Below, piece by piece: positions 35,471 to 47,700 of a stretch of 64,000 bases of DNA. The position numbers were made by a program, and so were the translations under genes. Under the pieces are notes generated by a model, which had not been told where the DNA came from, did not search any database, and saw only the letters and a list, made by a program, of their open reading frames with translations. Location of the stretch: positions 372,001 to 436,000 of the forward strand of contig VUYT01000005.1 of assembly GCA_008802785.1 (NCBI GenBank), given 5' to 3'. Every line of letters starts with the position of its first letter. Positions within the stretch are counted from its first letter, which is position 1. This DNA is from Symmetrospora coprosmae (lineage: Eukaryota; Basidiomycota; Cystobasidiomycetes; Symmetrosporaceae).

Positions 35471-37492
35471 TCAAACGCCCTTGCCAACCAAATCCTCTTC
35501 AGTTACGGCCTGCTCCACGACAATGACTCGCTCTGTCGTGACGGTGATGGCATTGGCGAGGCCTCCGGTATTGCCGCGGGGTCGCCCTGTGCTCGAAGTG
35601 ATGCCCTGGTGCCTGTCGCCCTCGTTGCCGACGGGGGCCGAAGTAGACCGAGGTTCTTGTTCTTGAGCGGGTCCGGACCACACGGGCGCAAGATCCCTGT
35701 GAGCAGACGTCCTTCGGGCGGTAAACTTGGCCATGCCTGGTGCCGAGTTCGATTGCTGCCGCCTGAGCCGGGCGTCGGAGTTGGTCATCGTTTCCTTCTC
35801 GCCGTCCAGGTCGCTGGCGTTGTCGCTTTCTCCGTACGACTCATCCTTGGCATACGTAGAGGACGGTCGGCTGCGATCCCCCTTCGGCATGTAGGCGGTA
35901 GCAGGCGGAGGAAACGTAGCCAGGTCGACGTCGACGACGTGAACGCCGTCCTTATCCCGGCTCGACAATGTCCTGCGAGGCGACGAGAACGCCCCTTTGG
36001 CCTTGATAGAGTAGGAATTGCGGCGAGAAGGGCTGACAGGGACCCGCTTCGAATGAGATTCGGCCTGATATGCGACGGTAGTCTCGTCTGCCAGTGCAAC
36101 ACGCATGTGCTGCAGGAGAACGGCAGCGAGAACATTAGCCAAACGTCCAGTCACCGACGCCACACAGGCAGAGCTAGACCAGAACGAACGATGATGAGCC
36201 GAGACACCATGCAGCTCGTCACGACTAAGGCCATTGCCGAATTCTGTGACAATGCGGAATCAGCGGAGCCAAAGGCCGCACTCTGCCGAATGGAACTTAC
36301 GAAGGAGCCGCCATTAATCGAGATCCCGTTTACGATCACCTTGCTCTTCATGTAGACAACATTCACGACGTTGACCGCGGCGGCGACCGAGAAGTAGACG
36401 AGCCCATCGCTGACGAAGATGCTGAGCAAGTGCGTTCTGCCGTGAGCCGACCAATACTGGTAAATCTTCACGACCGTGATAATGAGGATGCTGTGTGGAA
36501 GACAAAGGCTATATGAGCTGAAGTAAATGTGTTGTACACTGCGCATCACTTACATGAGGTTGGTGATGAGCGGGAACAGCCAGTAGCAGAATCCGTACTC
36601 GCTGTCGGGAAGGGAGTAACACCCAGTCATGCCGGGCGGGACCTGCACGGCTGACAGAGTGGTACAAGCCTGTCAGCCCCTTCCTGCCTACCTTGATGCG
36701 ATCGGCAGGCACCCACGCTTGTTCTTGACGCTCACGCCTGCCTGTACAGCGGCCTGCGTCACAACGACCACGAGGAGGGCTCGAAATACCGGCTTCGGCT
36801 CGGTGAAGAGAGCCGAACATCGGTGTGCCAGCTTGTAATTGCAACAGAGGAAGATGACGATCTGTTCTCATTGAGCAGTGTCAGCCTGTTTCCACATAGA
36901 GCTGGCGTCCTCGGCGACTCGCAGCGGCAGACGGGAAGAGACGCACAGGGACGTAGGCCTGCATCGGAGGACATCACCAGTGATGGGGTCAGATAGTTAT
37001 CGGCATGGCACGCATCATTTTGCGCAGGAGGGCTGATTACCTGGAGCCAGTGAACCCTGCTGCAGTGGGTTGTAAGGTACTCAGAAAAAGCACATGCCAG
37101 GATAAACGCCATGCAAGCGAGGGTGAGATAGCGGTTGGCAAAGAAGCAGAGTTTGACGGCCGTGAATCGCGAAGGCCAGATGTGTAGATATTCTGCCCTG
37201 ACTGTGACCTGGCGATGCAGCAGGGGCGAATGTGTCATGGGGGCCGTGAGCGGAGCGGGGGGAGTGAAAGCGTACCATGTAGTCCCAGACGAGGACTGAG
37301 AACATGGCGACGACTGTGAGAAAGAGCAGGATGAAGCGCGTCAGCAGGTGTTGGGATCAGCCAGGCCAAGCCAGCTCTCTCCGTTGCCATTCGCGCACCG
37401 TAGATCTGCAAAGACCGAAAGAGCTGGATGTGCGCCTGGATGACCTGAGAAAGAGTGACAGGGTCGAGTGTGGCGCCGCCCTGCGTCGACAT
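35471..37492 (-). CDS. DUF6533-type multi-pass membrane protein
   Basis: Basidiomycete-specific seven-helix-like membrane protein of unknown role. The model starts MSTQGGATLDPVTLSQVIQ (exon 37399-37492). It continues through SVLVWDYM, VTVRAEYLHIWPSRFTAVKL and FFANRYLTLACMAFILACAF, the DUF6533 block. Further hydrophobic segments follow: IVIFLCC, FRALLVVVVTQAAVQAG, FCYWLFPLITNL, ILIITVVKIYQYW, DGLVYFSVAAAVNVVNVVY and ALVVTSCMVSRLIIV. The final exon begins HMRVALADETT after a junction ending GLALP. It encodes a long Ser/Arg/Asp-rich cytosolic-type tail, ending at 35471. At least six introns are implied; the middle ones were placed by phase but not to certainty. Confidence 0.78.
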
Positions 37493-38343
37493 GATGGACT
37501 AGTTCGAGGGAGGTCGCTGACGGTTAGATTGGCGGAAAAAGGGAGGGGGAGAGGAGAAGAGCGGGCGCAGCGGAGCTCGCAGAAGGCAGACAACTCCTCA
37601 GAGGCGGCATTCTTGGAATTTGAAGCTCGGGCTGGACCTCTGCTGGCGAGGGGCTTCCACACTCCGCGTTCCGGGGTTCCGGCGACCCCGGGGAGGCCCG
37701 TGCTCGACTTGCATTCTTGAGAACCGATGACAAAGACAGGCAAACCTTGTCTACGCGCGGTCGTCTCTGCTCTCTGCTTTTCGAGGTCGCAAACGCTCGA
37801 GGTGCATTCACATCGACCGGACGCGCAAAACCGCTGCTCGTCTGAGGAGCTCCGGCCCAGCTTGCTTGCTCTGATGTTGGAGAGGGCCGGCTGGCCGTTC
37901 CAACGACACCTCCACGTCCACTGTTATCTCGCTGCTCCATGGCTCATGATGCGAGGCCCCGGGTCTCTCTGCTGATCTGTCCTTCAAGGTCGTTGATCCA
38001 GCATGCGAGTTAAGACCTGTACCACTTGGGACCGGGCCGCTTGGGAAGGGCGCCTGGACAATTGCACAAAGCATTAAGCAAGTCTCCCGCTACCGCCAAC
38101 CTGCTCATGATTGCACGGGTTGGTGCGGCACGTTCGCCATTTTGGCCGTCTCCCTCGAACGCTGCAGATGCCAGAGACATCGTGCTCGCGCTTGCTCCCC
38201 TCCGGCAGTCCTCCGCCGCGCATCCGCCGCCCGCAACGGCGCATGCGAAGCAAAGATGCCTCACGACAGTCATCTGAGACCGCGCGGGACCAATAGTCTG
38301 CTGTTCTCTCCCAACTGGTCGCATCGATGCGCTTTCTGTCGCC
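37493..38343. other. Divergent promoter region
   Basis: The largest gap in the window, between the starts of the DUF6533 gene (minus) and the GH18 gene (plus). It contains several motif-free open frames on both strands and no recognisable RNA gene. It probably holds two promoters with long leaders. Confidence 0.45.
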
Positions 38344-40140
38344 ATGCGAAAAGCGACGACCTGCCTCCTCTGCACATCCGTGGCGATTTTGACCTATACG
38401 TGCACGCTCCTTCCTTCGCGCTTCTCCTCCTATGCTTGGCACGAAACTCCGTCCGACCAACGCATCTTTTCAGCTTCCGACAGCGAGCTCGACTTGGGTT
38501 CTCCTGTACCGGACTTTGACGATAGCGAATTGGATTGGCAACTCGACCCGAATTTGGGCGCAGCGCCCGCTGCCCTCGACTCCCTGGCGCCATCCAAGGC
38601 TCTTCTCTCCTGCATTTCTGGCTCTTTCCCAGCATGGGCCAATACTAGTCTCGCCACCGTCCGCTGGTCGGACTACGATGAGCTCGAGTACTCCTTCGCG
38701 GAGACCACGCCAGATCCGTCAAAGCTGAGCTTCGCGGCACGCCCGGATGAATCGGACTACATGCGCGACTTCGCTCGCATGGCGAAGGCCAACGGCGTCC
38801 GGCCCTCGCTGGCTGTCGGAGGATGGACAGGATCGCGCTACGTGAGTGCATCGGTCACGCTTGCCCTCCTGGACGCCGGTTGAGCTCAGCTGTACTGCAG
38901 TTCTCGTCCGCAGCCGGCTCGCCTCGCAATCGGACTCTGTTCGCAACGACGCTTGTGAATACTGCAGCAGAGTATGGCTTCGAAGGCATCACACTCAGCT
39001 GGCAGACGCCGGGGAGTCCTGGCATCGGGTGCAATGAGTATTCGGCTGCAGATGCGGAGAATCTGCTTGCCCTAGTCAAGGTGCGTTTGCAAGACTGGAT
39101 CGAGAACCCACTAAGACGACGTCTGACGCTTTAGCACTCGTCTCCGAGACAAGGTTGTGCGCACGCTGCTAGGCGCCCATATGAGCCTGGCGGCTGCAGT
39201 CCCCTTGGTAAGCTCCATCAGGATTCTGCGACAGTCGACCTCTCTGACAGCTCAACTCCACAGAACGGCTTTATGGACTCCGCCGGAGATAGCCTTCTTG
39301 ACTATACCGAGCTCGCAGCTTATCTGGACAAGGTGATCGTGGAGGCTTTCGACGTGGTCGGCGGCAGTGACCAGACGGGGGCAAACGCTCCGCTCAGCTC
39401 GGCTTGTGCGCCCGAATCGCAGCCTGGCTCTGTGACTTCTGCCTATGACTACTGGACCGCCGCGGGCGTCCCACCCAGCAAGCTCGTCCTTGGCGTGGCT
39501 GCCTCAGGCACCGTGCACGAGCTCTTGGAGAAAGGTCTGCTCCGCACTCAGAATGGACCAATACCGTCGTACCTCTACCAGCCGAAGAGCGATGTTCCGG
39601 TACAAGCTGGACCAAACGACGAGCGCGGCGGCATCGATATCTGCGGGGACGAGACCGATTACTCGAGTAGCTATACTTACGCGGACCTCATCGCGGCGGA
39701 CGTGAGCCTCATGGGTTAATTAGAGTCGCCGAAACGGGCTGATATAACGATGCACACGCTCCTAACAGATCATCGACGGGCAAGGACAGGCCCGGCAGGA
39801 GAATGGCTGGGCGCGCTACTTCGACAAGTGCAGCGCCACGCCCTTTCTCTACAATCACGGAAGCGACCTGTTCATCACGTACGATGACCCGACGTCGGTG
39901 AGCGGCTGCAAGTCAAGCGTTGGGGACAAGCTGGTCGGCTGATTGGTCGTAAACCATCTTTGTCAGATTGCCATCAAGGCGTACTGGACGCGCGAGCACG
40001 GCATGGCGGGCATCAAGATCTACGACCAGACTGGCGACTTTCAGGGTCAACTAGCCACGGCGGCGAAGAAGCAGCTCGATCAGGCTGTCGGCTCCGAGTT
40101 TGGGATTGACGTGGACCTAGGCCGGCAGCTGATAGGCTAG
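38344..40140 (+). CDS. GH18 chitinase-like protein lacking the catalytic acids (490 aa)
   Basis: Exons 38344-38841, 38901-39080, 39154-39207, 39264-39701, 39769-39897 and 39967-40140, 491 codons in phase. A hydrophobic N-terminus (MRKATTCLLCTSVAILTYTC) suggests a secretory signal or anchor. GH18 barrel landmarks are the SxGG-like strand LAVGGWTGSRY, GIGCNEYSAADAENLLALV after the active-site strand, SLAAAVPLNGFMD, YDYWTAAGVPPSKLVLGV and the C-terminal GMAGIKIYDQTGD. The DxxDxDxE signature, usually DGIDLDWE, reads EGITLSWQ (residues 194-201), so the proton-donor glutamate is Gln201. It is therefore probably non-hydrolytic, perhaps chitin-binding. The exon-3 acceptor is the least certain junction. 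Confidence 0.85.
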
Positions 40141-40210
40141 ACTACTGCCCTGCTCCGACCGTGCTGTATCAGTAGTCGTTTTCTCTCCACTCATTCCTGC
40201 AAGTGAATAG

Positions 40211-42913
40211 CTACACTGAAACCCTTCCGGGCGGAAGCGCCGGCTCGGGGAACGTCTGGCCTTTGACATAGCCGGAACGTCGGTATGCCTCGGTCGTCCG
40301 CCAATCCTCCTGTGCCCATTCCGGTAACGGCGAGGCATAGTCCCAGTCGTCCGTGCCTGATCACGGAAGCAGAGATTGCATCAGCTTGTGAGCACAGTTC
40401 AAGTACGCGAGCGCAACTCACGATACCGCATCGCATGCAGCCAGATCTCGAGGTTCTTCGGCTCTGGATCCGGCAAGAGCGGGAGACCGCAGACTTTGCA
40501 GTAAGTCCCCTTCTCGTCGTAGGCGAGGAACCAGTCCGGGTTCTCTAGCTGGCGATGGCGGATGGAGCGCTGTGCGACGGCATTCTCCGCCGCCGAGATG
40601 GCGTCCCGCGTCTGGCGGTCCATCATGCCGATGCGGGTGCCCTTCTTGGCCGACATCGAGACGCCGCCGTTCAGCCTGTCCGACAGCGAAAACCCTTCCT
40701 GCGTGTCGGCCGACGTAGACGTCACGGCCGCGGGGCGGTCCATGTCGCGGTACCGGGCGAAATTATCCTCTTCGTCGCGCACCTTGCGCAGGTGCAGGAT
40801 GGCAGCCACCGCTTCTGGAATGAGTGACACCTCGCTCCCTCCGCCTAGCGGGTCGTATATCTCCTCGGACAGCTTGTTCCTGCTGTTGTAGCCGGGCGGC
40901 TTCTGGTCTGGCGTCCGACTGGCCGATCTGACCTGATAAGACTCATTCTTCTGTACTCTCCGCTCGTACCTGCTCCTGTTCTTGTGGTCCTTGCCAGCAG
41001 TGAACAGGGAGGCATCGAGCGCAGCAGCGACCTCATCACCGACATACATGTCTGGCAGGCGGAGAACTGACGACGGCTTGGCCGGATCCAGTTCCAGGGG
41101 TGTCGCAGAGGTGGAAGGCTCAGGCGATGTCTGCGCAGAGACATCGAGCGAGGCGGCCGAAGCAAGATCGTCTGCAGCCTGTGTAGGCGACGCTGGCACG
41201 TCAAGATATGCCGGCGAGTCGAGATAGACAGGCCGCATGTCTGCCGGGCCAAATATTCCGCCCTTGGCGCGCTTGTTGCCCCAGGCCTTCTCGTTGCCGT
41301 AGATTGGGTCGTTGGCTATTGAGTGCCCCAGGTACTGCAAGTGCACTCGCAGCTGGTGTGTGCGACCTGTGACAGGCTGGCCTGTCGGGTGACGAAGGGT
41401 TGCATCAGACGTGCGTCCACCGGAAATGACATCCAGGAAGACCAGGCTCACAAGAGACGACGCTCGTGTCTGTTTCCGGGTCGTATGACAAACGCCTGAA
41501 TATGGTCTTGCAGGGCTGTGTTAAGCAGGGCCATTAGCGGGACCGCCGAGATCAGCTTGGTGTTGTACGTACCCTTCCAGTCGGATGCACCACGTTGACT
41601 CCGATCTGCTTGTCGATGCAAAGTATAGGCGCCTCGCAGATAACTTCCTCGCCGCGCCCGATGTCGTCCTCCTCGCCCGCTTGTTCTCTAGATTCTTGCT
41701 CATCTGGACCATTCCAAGGACGGTGCGGGAATTTGCCGAAGACCCTCGCGACGTACTCCTTCTTTACCCTTCCTGGAGTCTGAAAGTCTTTGCCTAGTCT
41801 TTGCGCGGTCGCTCGGTTGGTAGCGATGATCATGATGCCGCTGACGAGGCGGTCCAACCTGTTTGAGGCTGGAGAATGAGATACTTGGCTGTCAGTATAT
41901 CGTTCGCTGTGCACCGAGCAGGGCGGGTTTGCTCACTGCTGGCCACCTCCATCCCTTCCTCGTTCTTGAGGACCTCCAGGAGGGTGTTGTTCTTGTACCG
42001 GCCCGTCGCATGTATGGGCATGCTCGCCTTTTTCTCGACAACAAGCACTCCATTAGCCGTATCGCGGTGGAAGATCTTGATCCTGCCCGCGATTATCGGA
42101 GGCTCGTGCCGGTGTGACAGGTTCTGGATAAGGCTTGAGGGAGTGGGCGTGAGGTCAGGATTGATCCCGGAATTTCGGATGAGTAGCGCTCGCGTAATAC
42201 TACGCACTCGCCATTGATGAGAACGTAGTCGCGAGCTACTATCCGGCCGTTGACCATGACGGTCCCATTGTCGATGGCCCAGGCCTGCACGTCGGTCGGA
42301 GAGGGAGATTGCGCACCTGGCGTCAGCGATCCGGTAAGCTTGAGCTCGCCGGTACTGTGCTGAGCGTACATAGAAGTCTGCACTCCGGTCGCTGCGTGAG
42401 AGTGTGCCGAGATTGAGGCGCGTGTCAATCCAGATGCTTGCGAAAACATGCGAGCGATGCCGAGAACCCGTTCGGGCCTTATCGCTCACCTACCGGAACT
42501 CTGTGGTGAAGACTTCGAGAATCTCCCGTCCTAGCCAGCGCTCCTTTGCGTAGGTCAGGTACGTATGACTGCGCTTTCCGACGAGGATTGTGGAAAAGGA
42601 GGAAGTCACGGGGATAGAAGTCGAGGCAGGATGAAGGAGGGGGAAGAGGTAGGACGGTGCGGGGTATTGGCATAGGTGGTGAGCCGTACATCAGTATTGC
42701 AAACAGCGCGCTGCTGCGTGAGCGCCGTGCTGGCTGGTGTAGCTGTTCGCACTTGTATGGGTGGACCTTGCGGAGGCCTCTCGCAAAGTAGTACGGCGAC
42801 GGCGCTGCATTGTCGTCATCCTGCTGCTCCTTCGCTGGTGCTGCTGCAGGGAGCGCGGTAGCAGGAGAAGCCTGCTTGAGCTCTCTCTCTTCTGCTGAGT
42901 GTGCATATGCCAT
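40211..42913 (-). CDS. RluA-family tRNA pseudouridine synthase (RIB2/PUS8/PUS9-like)
   Basis: Enzymes of this group make pseudouridine 32 in cytosolic or mitochondrial tRNA. The model starts MAYAHSAEERELKQASP and has the family N-terminus YYFARGLRKVHPYN and TYLTYAKERWLGREILEVF. It continues with an S4-like NGTVMVNGRIV...DYVLINGE and HRHEPP, GVLVVEKKASMPIHATGRY, the catalytic-aspartate strand [54 protein letters not shown]. The C-terminal ~330 residues add family-specific HLRKVRDEE, GTYCKVCGLPLLPDPEPKNLEIWLHAMRY and a TDDWDYASPLPEW ending. The expected HRLDRLTSG block reads NRLDRLVSG here; the aspartate is kept. No deaminase domain of the RIB2 kind is seen. At least six introns are required; outer coordinates are firm. 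Confidence 0.88.
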
Positions 42914-43135
42914 TATTCGTTTGTGGGTAAAGCCGTCAAAGGCAAAGGGTTGACGAGCTGCAGCGTCACTACTGCAGCCAGCCAGCCAGCTTCATCGTCG
43001 TCGTCACCTCTTGGTCTCCCCCTCCTCTGCTCGCATCCCCATCACACCGCATCTAGGGCATAGCCACCACCACAGGGAGAGGCAGTCACAGTCAACGAGG
43101 AGGCATCGCACCATCGTTCCTGCCTGCCTGCCACC

Positions 43136-44399
43136 ATGTCCGGGTGGCTCAGCTACATCTCGGGCAAGCGCGCTCCTCCCTCGCGGGACAGCACGCGCGA
43201 GGCCATCATTGACCTCAGGCAGCACCTCACCGCCTTGGAGAAGAAGGAGGACTTCCTCAACAAGAAGATAGAGGAGGAGGTCGCCAAAGCAAAGGCCGCT
43301 CTCGCACAGGGAGGCGCAAATGGCAAGCGGGTCGCCACCAACTCGCTCCGGCAGAAGAAGATGCACGAGGCAGAGCTAGAGAAGATTGCAGGGACGAGGG
43401 TCACGCTCGAGACGCAGGTGGGTGGAGAGAGGAGATCCAAACTTGCGGTGCCGCAGCTGTGCCCGCTACCCGTATGTTCCTGCGGGTGGAATGCCATGCT
43501 TGATGGGCTCGATGGGGCAAGTGGATGCATTCACGCCAGCGGACAGCCCCTAGGCGTGTTCCACAGAAGTGCTCGGCGGTGACCAGGGGCCACGATGACG
43601 AGTGGAGCCGGCTGCCTCACTGCGTATAACGCTGTCGCGGACAGCGCCGCTCAACCCGGTCAGAGCCCAGGGCGGCAACATGGCTTCAGCGGGGCCGGTC
43701 CGCTGTACTAGGCAGGACGGCAGGCGAAGCAGGGCTGGCAGCACCCATCACTCACATCTCGCACATGAACGAAAGAGGCGTCTAACACTCTTCCGCATGC
43801 GCGTGATTTCCCCAACCTCAGGTCAACGCCATCGAGAATGCCAACATGAACATGGAGACCATGAACGCCATGAAGCGGGGCAAGGACATCCTCAAAGGCA
43901 TACACGGCAACCTGTGCGTAGGGACGCTCTCCGCGTATACCCAAGGACGTCGCTGATGCGCGGGCTCATTCCGCCGCTTGCCGCGCAGCAACATCGACAA
44001 GGTCGAGCAGGAGATGGAAGACATCCGCGAACAGATGGAGCTCGGCAACGAGATATCAGCCGCCATTTCGAACCCCGTGGGCATGTCGCAAGATGTGCGT
44101 GCTCACTCTGCGCCCTTCTCTTCCTGCTCGCATCGTGTCCTACATGCTGACGCACTGCTCCTCTCTGCCGCCACGCGCAGCTGGACGAGGACGCACTCAA
44201 GGCCGAGCTCGACGAGCTCGAGCAGGAGACACTGGACGAGCAGCTTGGGGAGGCGCATCCCGTTCCTATGCACTCACCGGGCGCAAAGACGCCAGCAGCA
44301 AGACTGCCCTCTGCGCCTACGGGACAGCCAAGTCGGTCACAGGAGGAGGAGGACGAGGACAGGGAGCTCAAGGAGCTGCAGGCTGCTCTGGCCATGTGA
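43136..44399 (+). CDS. SNF7: SNF7/VPS32, ESCRT-III core subunit (232 aa)
   Basis: Main filament-forming subunit of ESCRT-III, acting on endosomal membranes in multivesicular body formation. Exons 43136-43417, 43822-43913, 43989-44094 and 44181-44399 join in phase; length matches yeast Snf7 (240). The N-terminus begins MSGWLSYISGKRAPPSRDS, followed by the basic helical hairpin LRQHLTALEKKEDFLNKKIEEE and NSLRQKKMHEAELEK. Then come METMNAMKRGKDILKGIHG, VEQEMEDIREQMELGNEIS and an acidic C-terminal part with the Vps4/Bro1-interacting type end DRELKELQAALAM. The first intron (404 nt) is unusually long for this window. Confidence 0.95.
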
Positions 44400-44712
44400 G
44401 AGTGGCCCGGTACCCTCCCATTCATGCCTCTATGTCCCTGTTGAGGTCACGTTCAGAGCTCCACCATTGTCGTATTGCTCTCTTCTGAAGTCTGCTCTAC
44501 TCGTCGCATGTGTACCGCGGGCCGCCCGTCTCGCCCGACTGCATGTATGTACTGTAGCGCGTGCAAGCAATCACTGAGTCCTCATATCGAGCTCGACTCC
44601 GGGCTCGGCAGCAGCTCAACGCTTTGCAAACTTCTCGAAATTGGAGCGGAACGTATTGCATGCTGTCACAACAACAACTTCTGCTTGGTAGCACTATCGG
44701 ACTTGCGACAGC
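44400..44712. other. Convergent 3' region
   Basis: Between the stops of SNF7 (plus) and SPT7 (minus). No coding motif seen; presumably overlapping 3' UTRs. Confidence 0.5.
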
Positions 44713-47700
44713 TTACGTCCCCGTCCCCGTCCCTGTTCCTGTGCCTTGCCCTGTCGCCGTCTTTGCCTTTTTGGCCGAGCCAGTCGTCCCAAGCTGGCTG
44801 CCCTGCTTGGCCATCGCGCCCGCGCCCGCAGCAGCGGCAGCGGAGGAAGTTGTCGTGCCGCCCGCCTGCATCGCAGAAGCAGCGACAACAGTCGGGTCGC
44901 GTTTCCGCTTGCCGAGTGTGATTTTTCCAGTCGCCACGGGGACGTCCGGTCTGCTCTGCACAACCTTCCTCGCGCGCTTGGCAACGTCAACCCCTCCGCT
45001 CTCAGGGAGCGCATCGTCGTCGAAGAGGCCGTAGTCGGTCTCGCGCCGCGCTGCGAGAAAAGGCTGAAGCAGGCCGATCTGGGACGCGATGCTCGACTCG
45101 TCCGCAGCAGGCGACGGGGAGGCCGTGGAACCCGCAACTGCCTGAGGGGGCACGAGCGGGATGTGAGCGGGTGGAGGCGAGAATGATTGTGGAGGTGCGG
45201 TATTCGGCGACGAAGGGTAGAGAGAGCGCAAGAGGCTCGAATGCAAGAAGCGCAGATCAAAGTTGGGCGATTCCCGATCAATGCCAAGCGCATGCAAGGC
45301 GTAGTGATCGTACTCGGCCTCCATTGCCATCCGGGTACTGTGGTCACCGAGCGGGGTCAGCCGGGCCAGAAGAGCAGTGCTGACCGGAAGGGAAGACTCA
45401 CATTGTAGCCGATATGTCGGTCGTCTCGTCAGCCTCCCATTCTGTACCAATGTCCGCCTCGTCGAGCTGGTATACTGGTCGACCCGCCTCGGCTGCCTCT
45501 ACTTGGGCATCATAGGCGCTCGTCAAACGTTCGGACAGCAACTCCATCCTTTGACTCTGAGAGGGCAGTTTCTCTCCTACATACTGCGCCAACGCCGCCA
45601 TTGAGTCGAGCGGCATGCCATCCTCCAACGCAACGTCATCGAGAGTTCTTCGCAGCATCGTCTACGGTCGGACGAGTTGAGTCAGCTGTTCTGACTGCGT
45701 CTCGACAGCGTTGGTTGAGAGGACAGCTGTTGCTCACCCCAAATGGAAGCTGGTTTGCAAAGCGGTCACCATACTGAGCTAGGCTCTCTCCGCATTTTGA
45801 AAGGTATTGAACGAGTAGGTGAGCGACGGCATCGAGTGCCGTGCGAGACGCAGCTGTGCAGATGGGCTCAGCCCCTGCCCCTTCGCGGTTCCAAGCATTG
45901 GCACTTACAGTCGAATCCCGCATGCTCAAGCATGATGCCACAAAAGCTCGAGATGACCCTCTGATTGACCATCTGCGACAAGGTAGTGCAGGACGCGGTG
46001 CGCGCGGTGTCCAACGCAGCAAAGCCGGCCCGAGAGGAAAGCTCTTTCTGGCTGTCGCGCTGATCAGCCGGACCGTCTATTTGCATATCGTCTCCGGGCT
46101 GCTTGGTACGAAAAACTGGGCCGTCCTCGCTGTCGCTTCCCGAGAATTGGTCTCGAGCTTCACTAGCGGTATAGTCATCATCGGTGCGGTGCAGCACGGC
46201 CAGTCGTCGATGGAGCCGCTTGATCCTCCGGAAATTCGCTAGGTCCGCTTTCATCCCTTCTCGGGCTCTGTAAGCGTCCTTCTTCAGCTGCTTCAGAAGC
46301 GGCTGCCCTCGTGACTGAGAGCAGCCACTTTCGCGAAAGGGGAGGTCGGGCAAGCCGTTTCGAAGGAGCGCATCCGACGTGACGCCTTGCCACCACAGCA
46401 AGCTCTCATCATGGAGCGTGTGTGTGGATAATGTGCCCGACTTGGCCCGCTTCGGATGCACGTGGTGCAGCGAAGCAGGGGCAGGCGAGGAATCCTCGGT
46501 CTTCGTGCGCGGCTCTGAAGGTGCTGATGCTTTTGACGACGAGGCGAACGGAAGGAGCGGCAGGATAGACGGGCTGGCTTCGATGGTAGTGTCTAACAGG
46601 TCGAGGGAGGGTTTCGGAGCGGGAATTGCCGACAGGTAGGCTTCCGTAGCACCGGAAACAGCTCTGCTCCCATCGCGTGCGAAGGTTTCGGCAAAGTGAG
46701 CGAATCTGGCCATGGCTTCTGGCGTCCGAAGCAGTGCTGGCCGATCTGGAAAAGGGATGGCGATGGCTGGCGGTGGCAGAGACGACGTTCGCGGTTTCTG
46801 CCGATCATAGGGTAATTGAATGAGCACAGTTTGTCTCGTCGCTTGCAAGGCATGGAGCAGATTGGAGCTTACAGGCCGACGGTGCTGATGCGTAGCTGCT
46901 GTCGCGCGTCGAGCGAGCAGCGCGGCGCCCTGACCTGGCACCGTTCCGGGCGCCTCTGGGAGGGCTTGTGACGCTGGCGCAGGGCTCGGCGTACATCCCT
47001 TGCTGGGACTTGCGGATAACGCGCGGTGGACATCATCGCGTCGGGCTGGTTCGGGCGAACGACTGCCGTCGGCGTCGAGACCCGATGGGTAGATGGACAG
47101 AGCAGACGATGCGGCGTCCGCATCTTCCGGCCCGGGCGCCGCAAGGCCTCGCAGGAGCTCAAGGTTGCGGCCCCCTCCGGGCTGCGTCTTGAGACTCGTG
47201 ACGCCCTTTCTGGTACGTATGCTCTCGTCCTCCTCTTCATCTTCCTCAAGATCCTGGAACTCGGAGTCGTCAAACTCGCTGCTCGCTTCCCGGTCCACGC
47301 GTTCCGGACCACCGCTCTCGTCCGCTGCATCTCCGTAGTCGACCGAGCCGGACAATGCCGAGTGTGCCCCCTCGCTGGGGTGCCGAGCGGACCGTATCAG
47401 GTTTCCCGCAGTGCTGCTGATGACATGCGAGGCATCCAGGGCATCGAGGCGCGAACGGTAGGCGTGCATGCGAGAGGCGCCCGGAGCACGGTGCAGCGTA
47501 GGCGCAGGTGCAGCCGTAGGGTCCGTGACAAACTCGAGGAGGTGGTTGGCCCGGTTGCGCAGTATTGTTGCCGAGCGGCGCAAGGGATGTTCCTGCATGT
47601 GTGGATGTACGGTGAGCGGGGTCAGCAGGGTCAAGCAATGGGCTTGGGCGCTGGCAGTGTATGCCGCTTACGGCGAGCGTGTTGTAGATGAAGCAGTTGT

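Noticed and set aside
37304-37720. Plus-strand gene in the large divergent gap
   Set aside because: The 138-codon frame is opposite the first exons of the DUF6533 gene, has no motifs and no supported splice sites.
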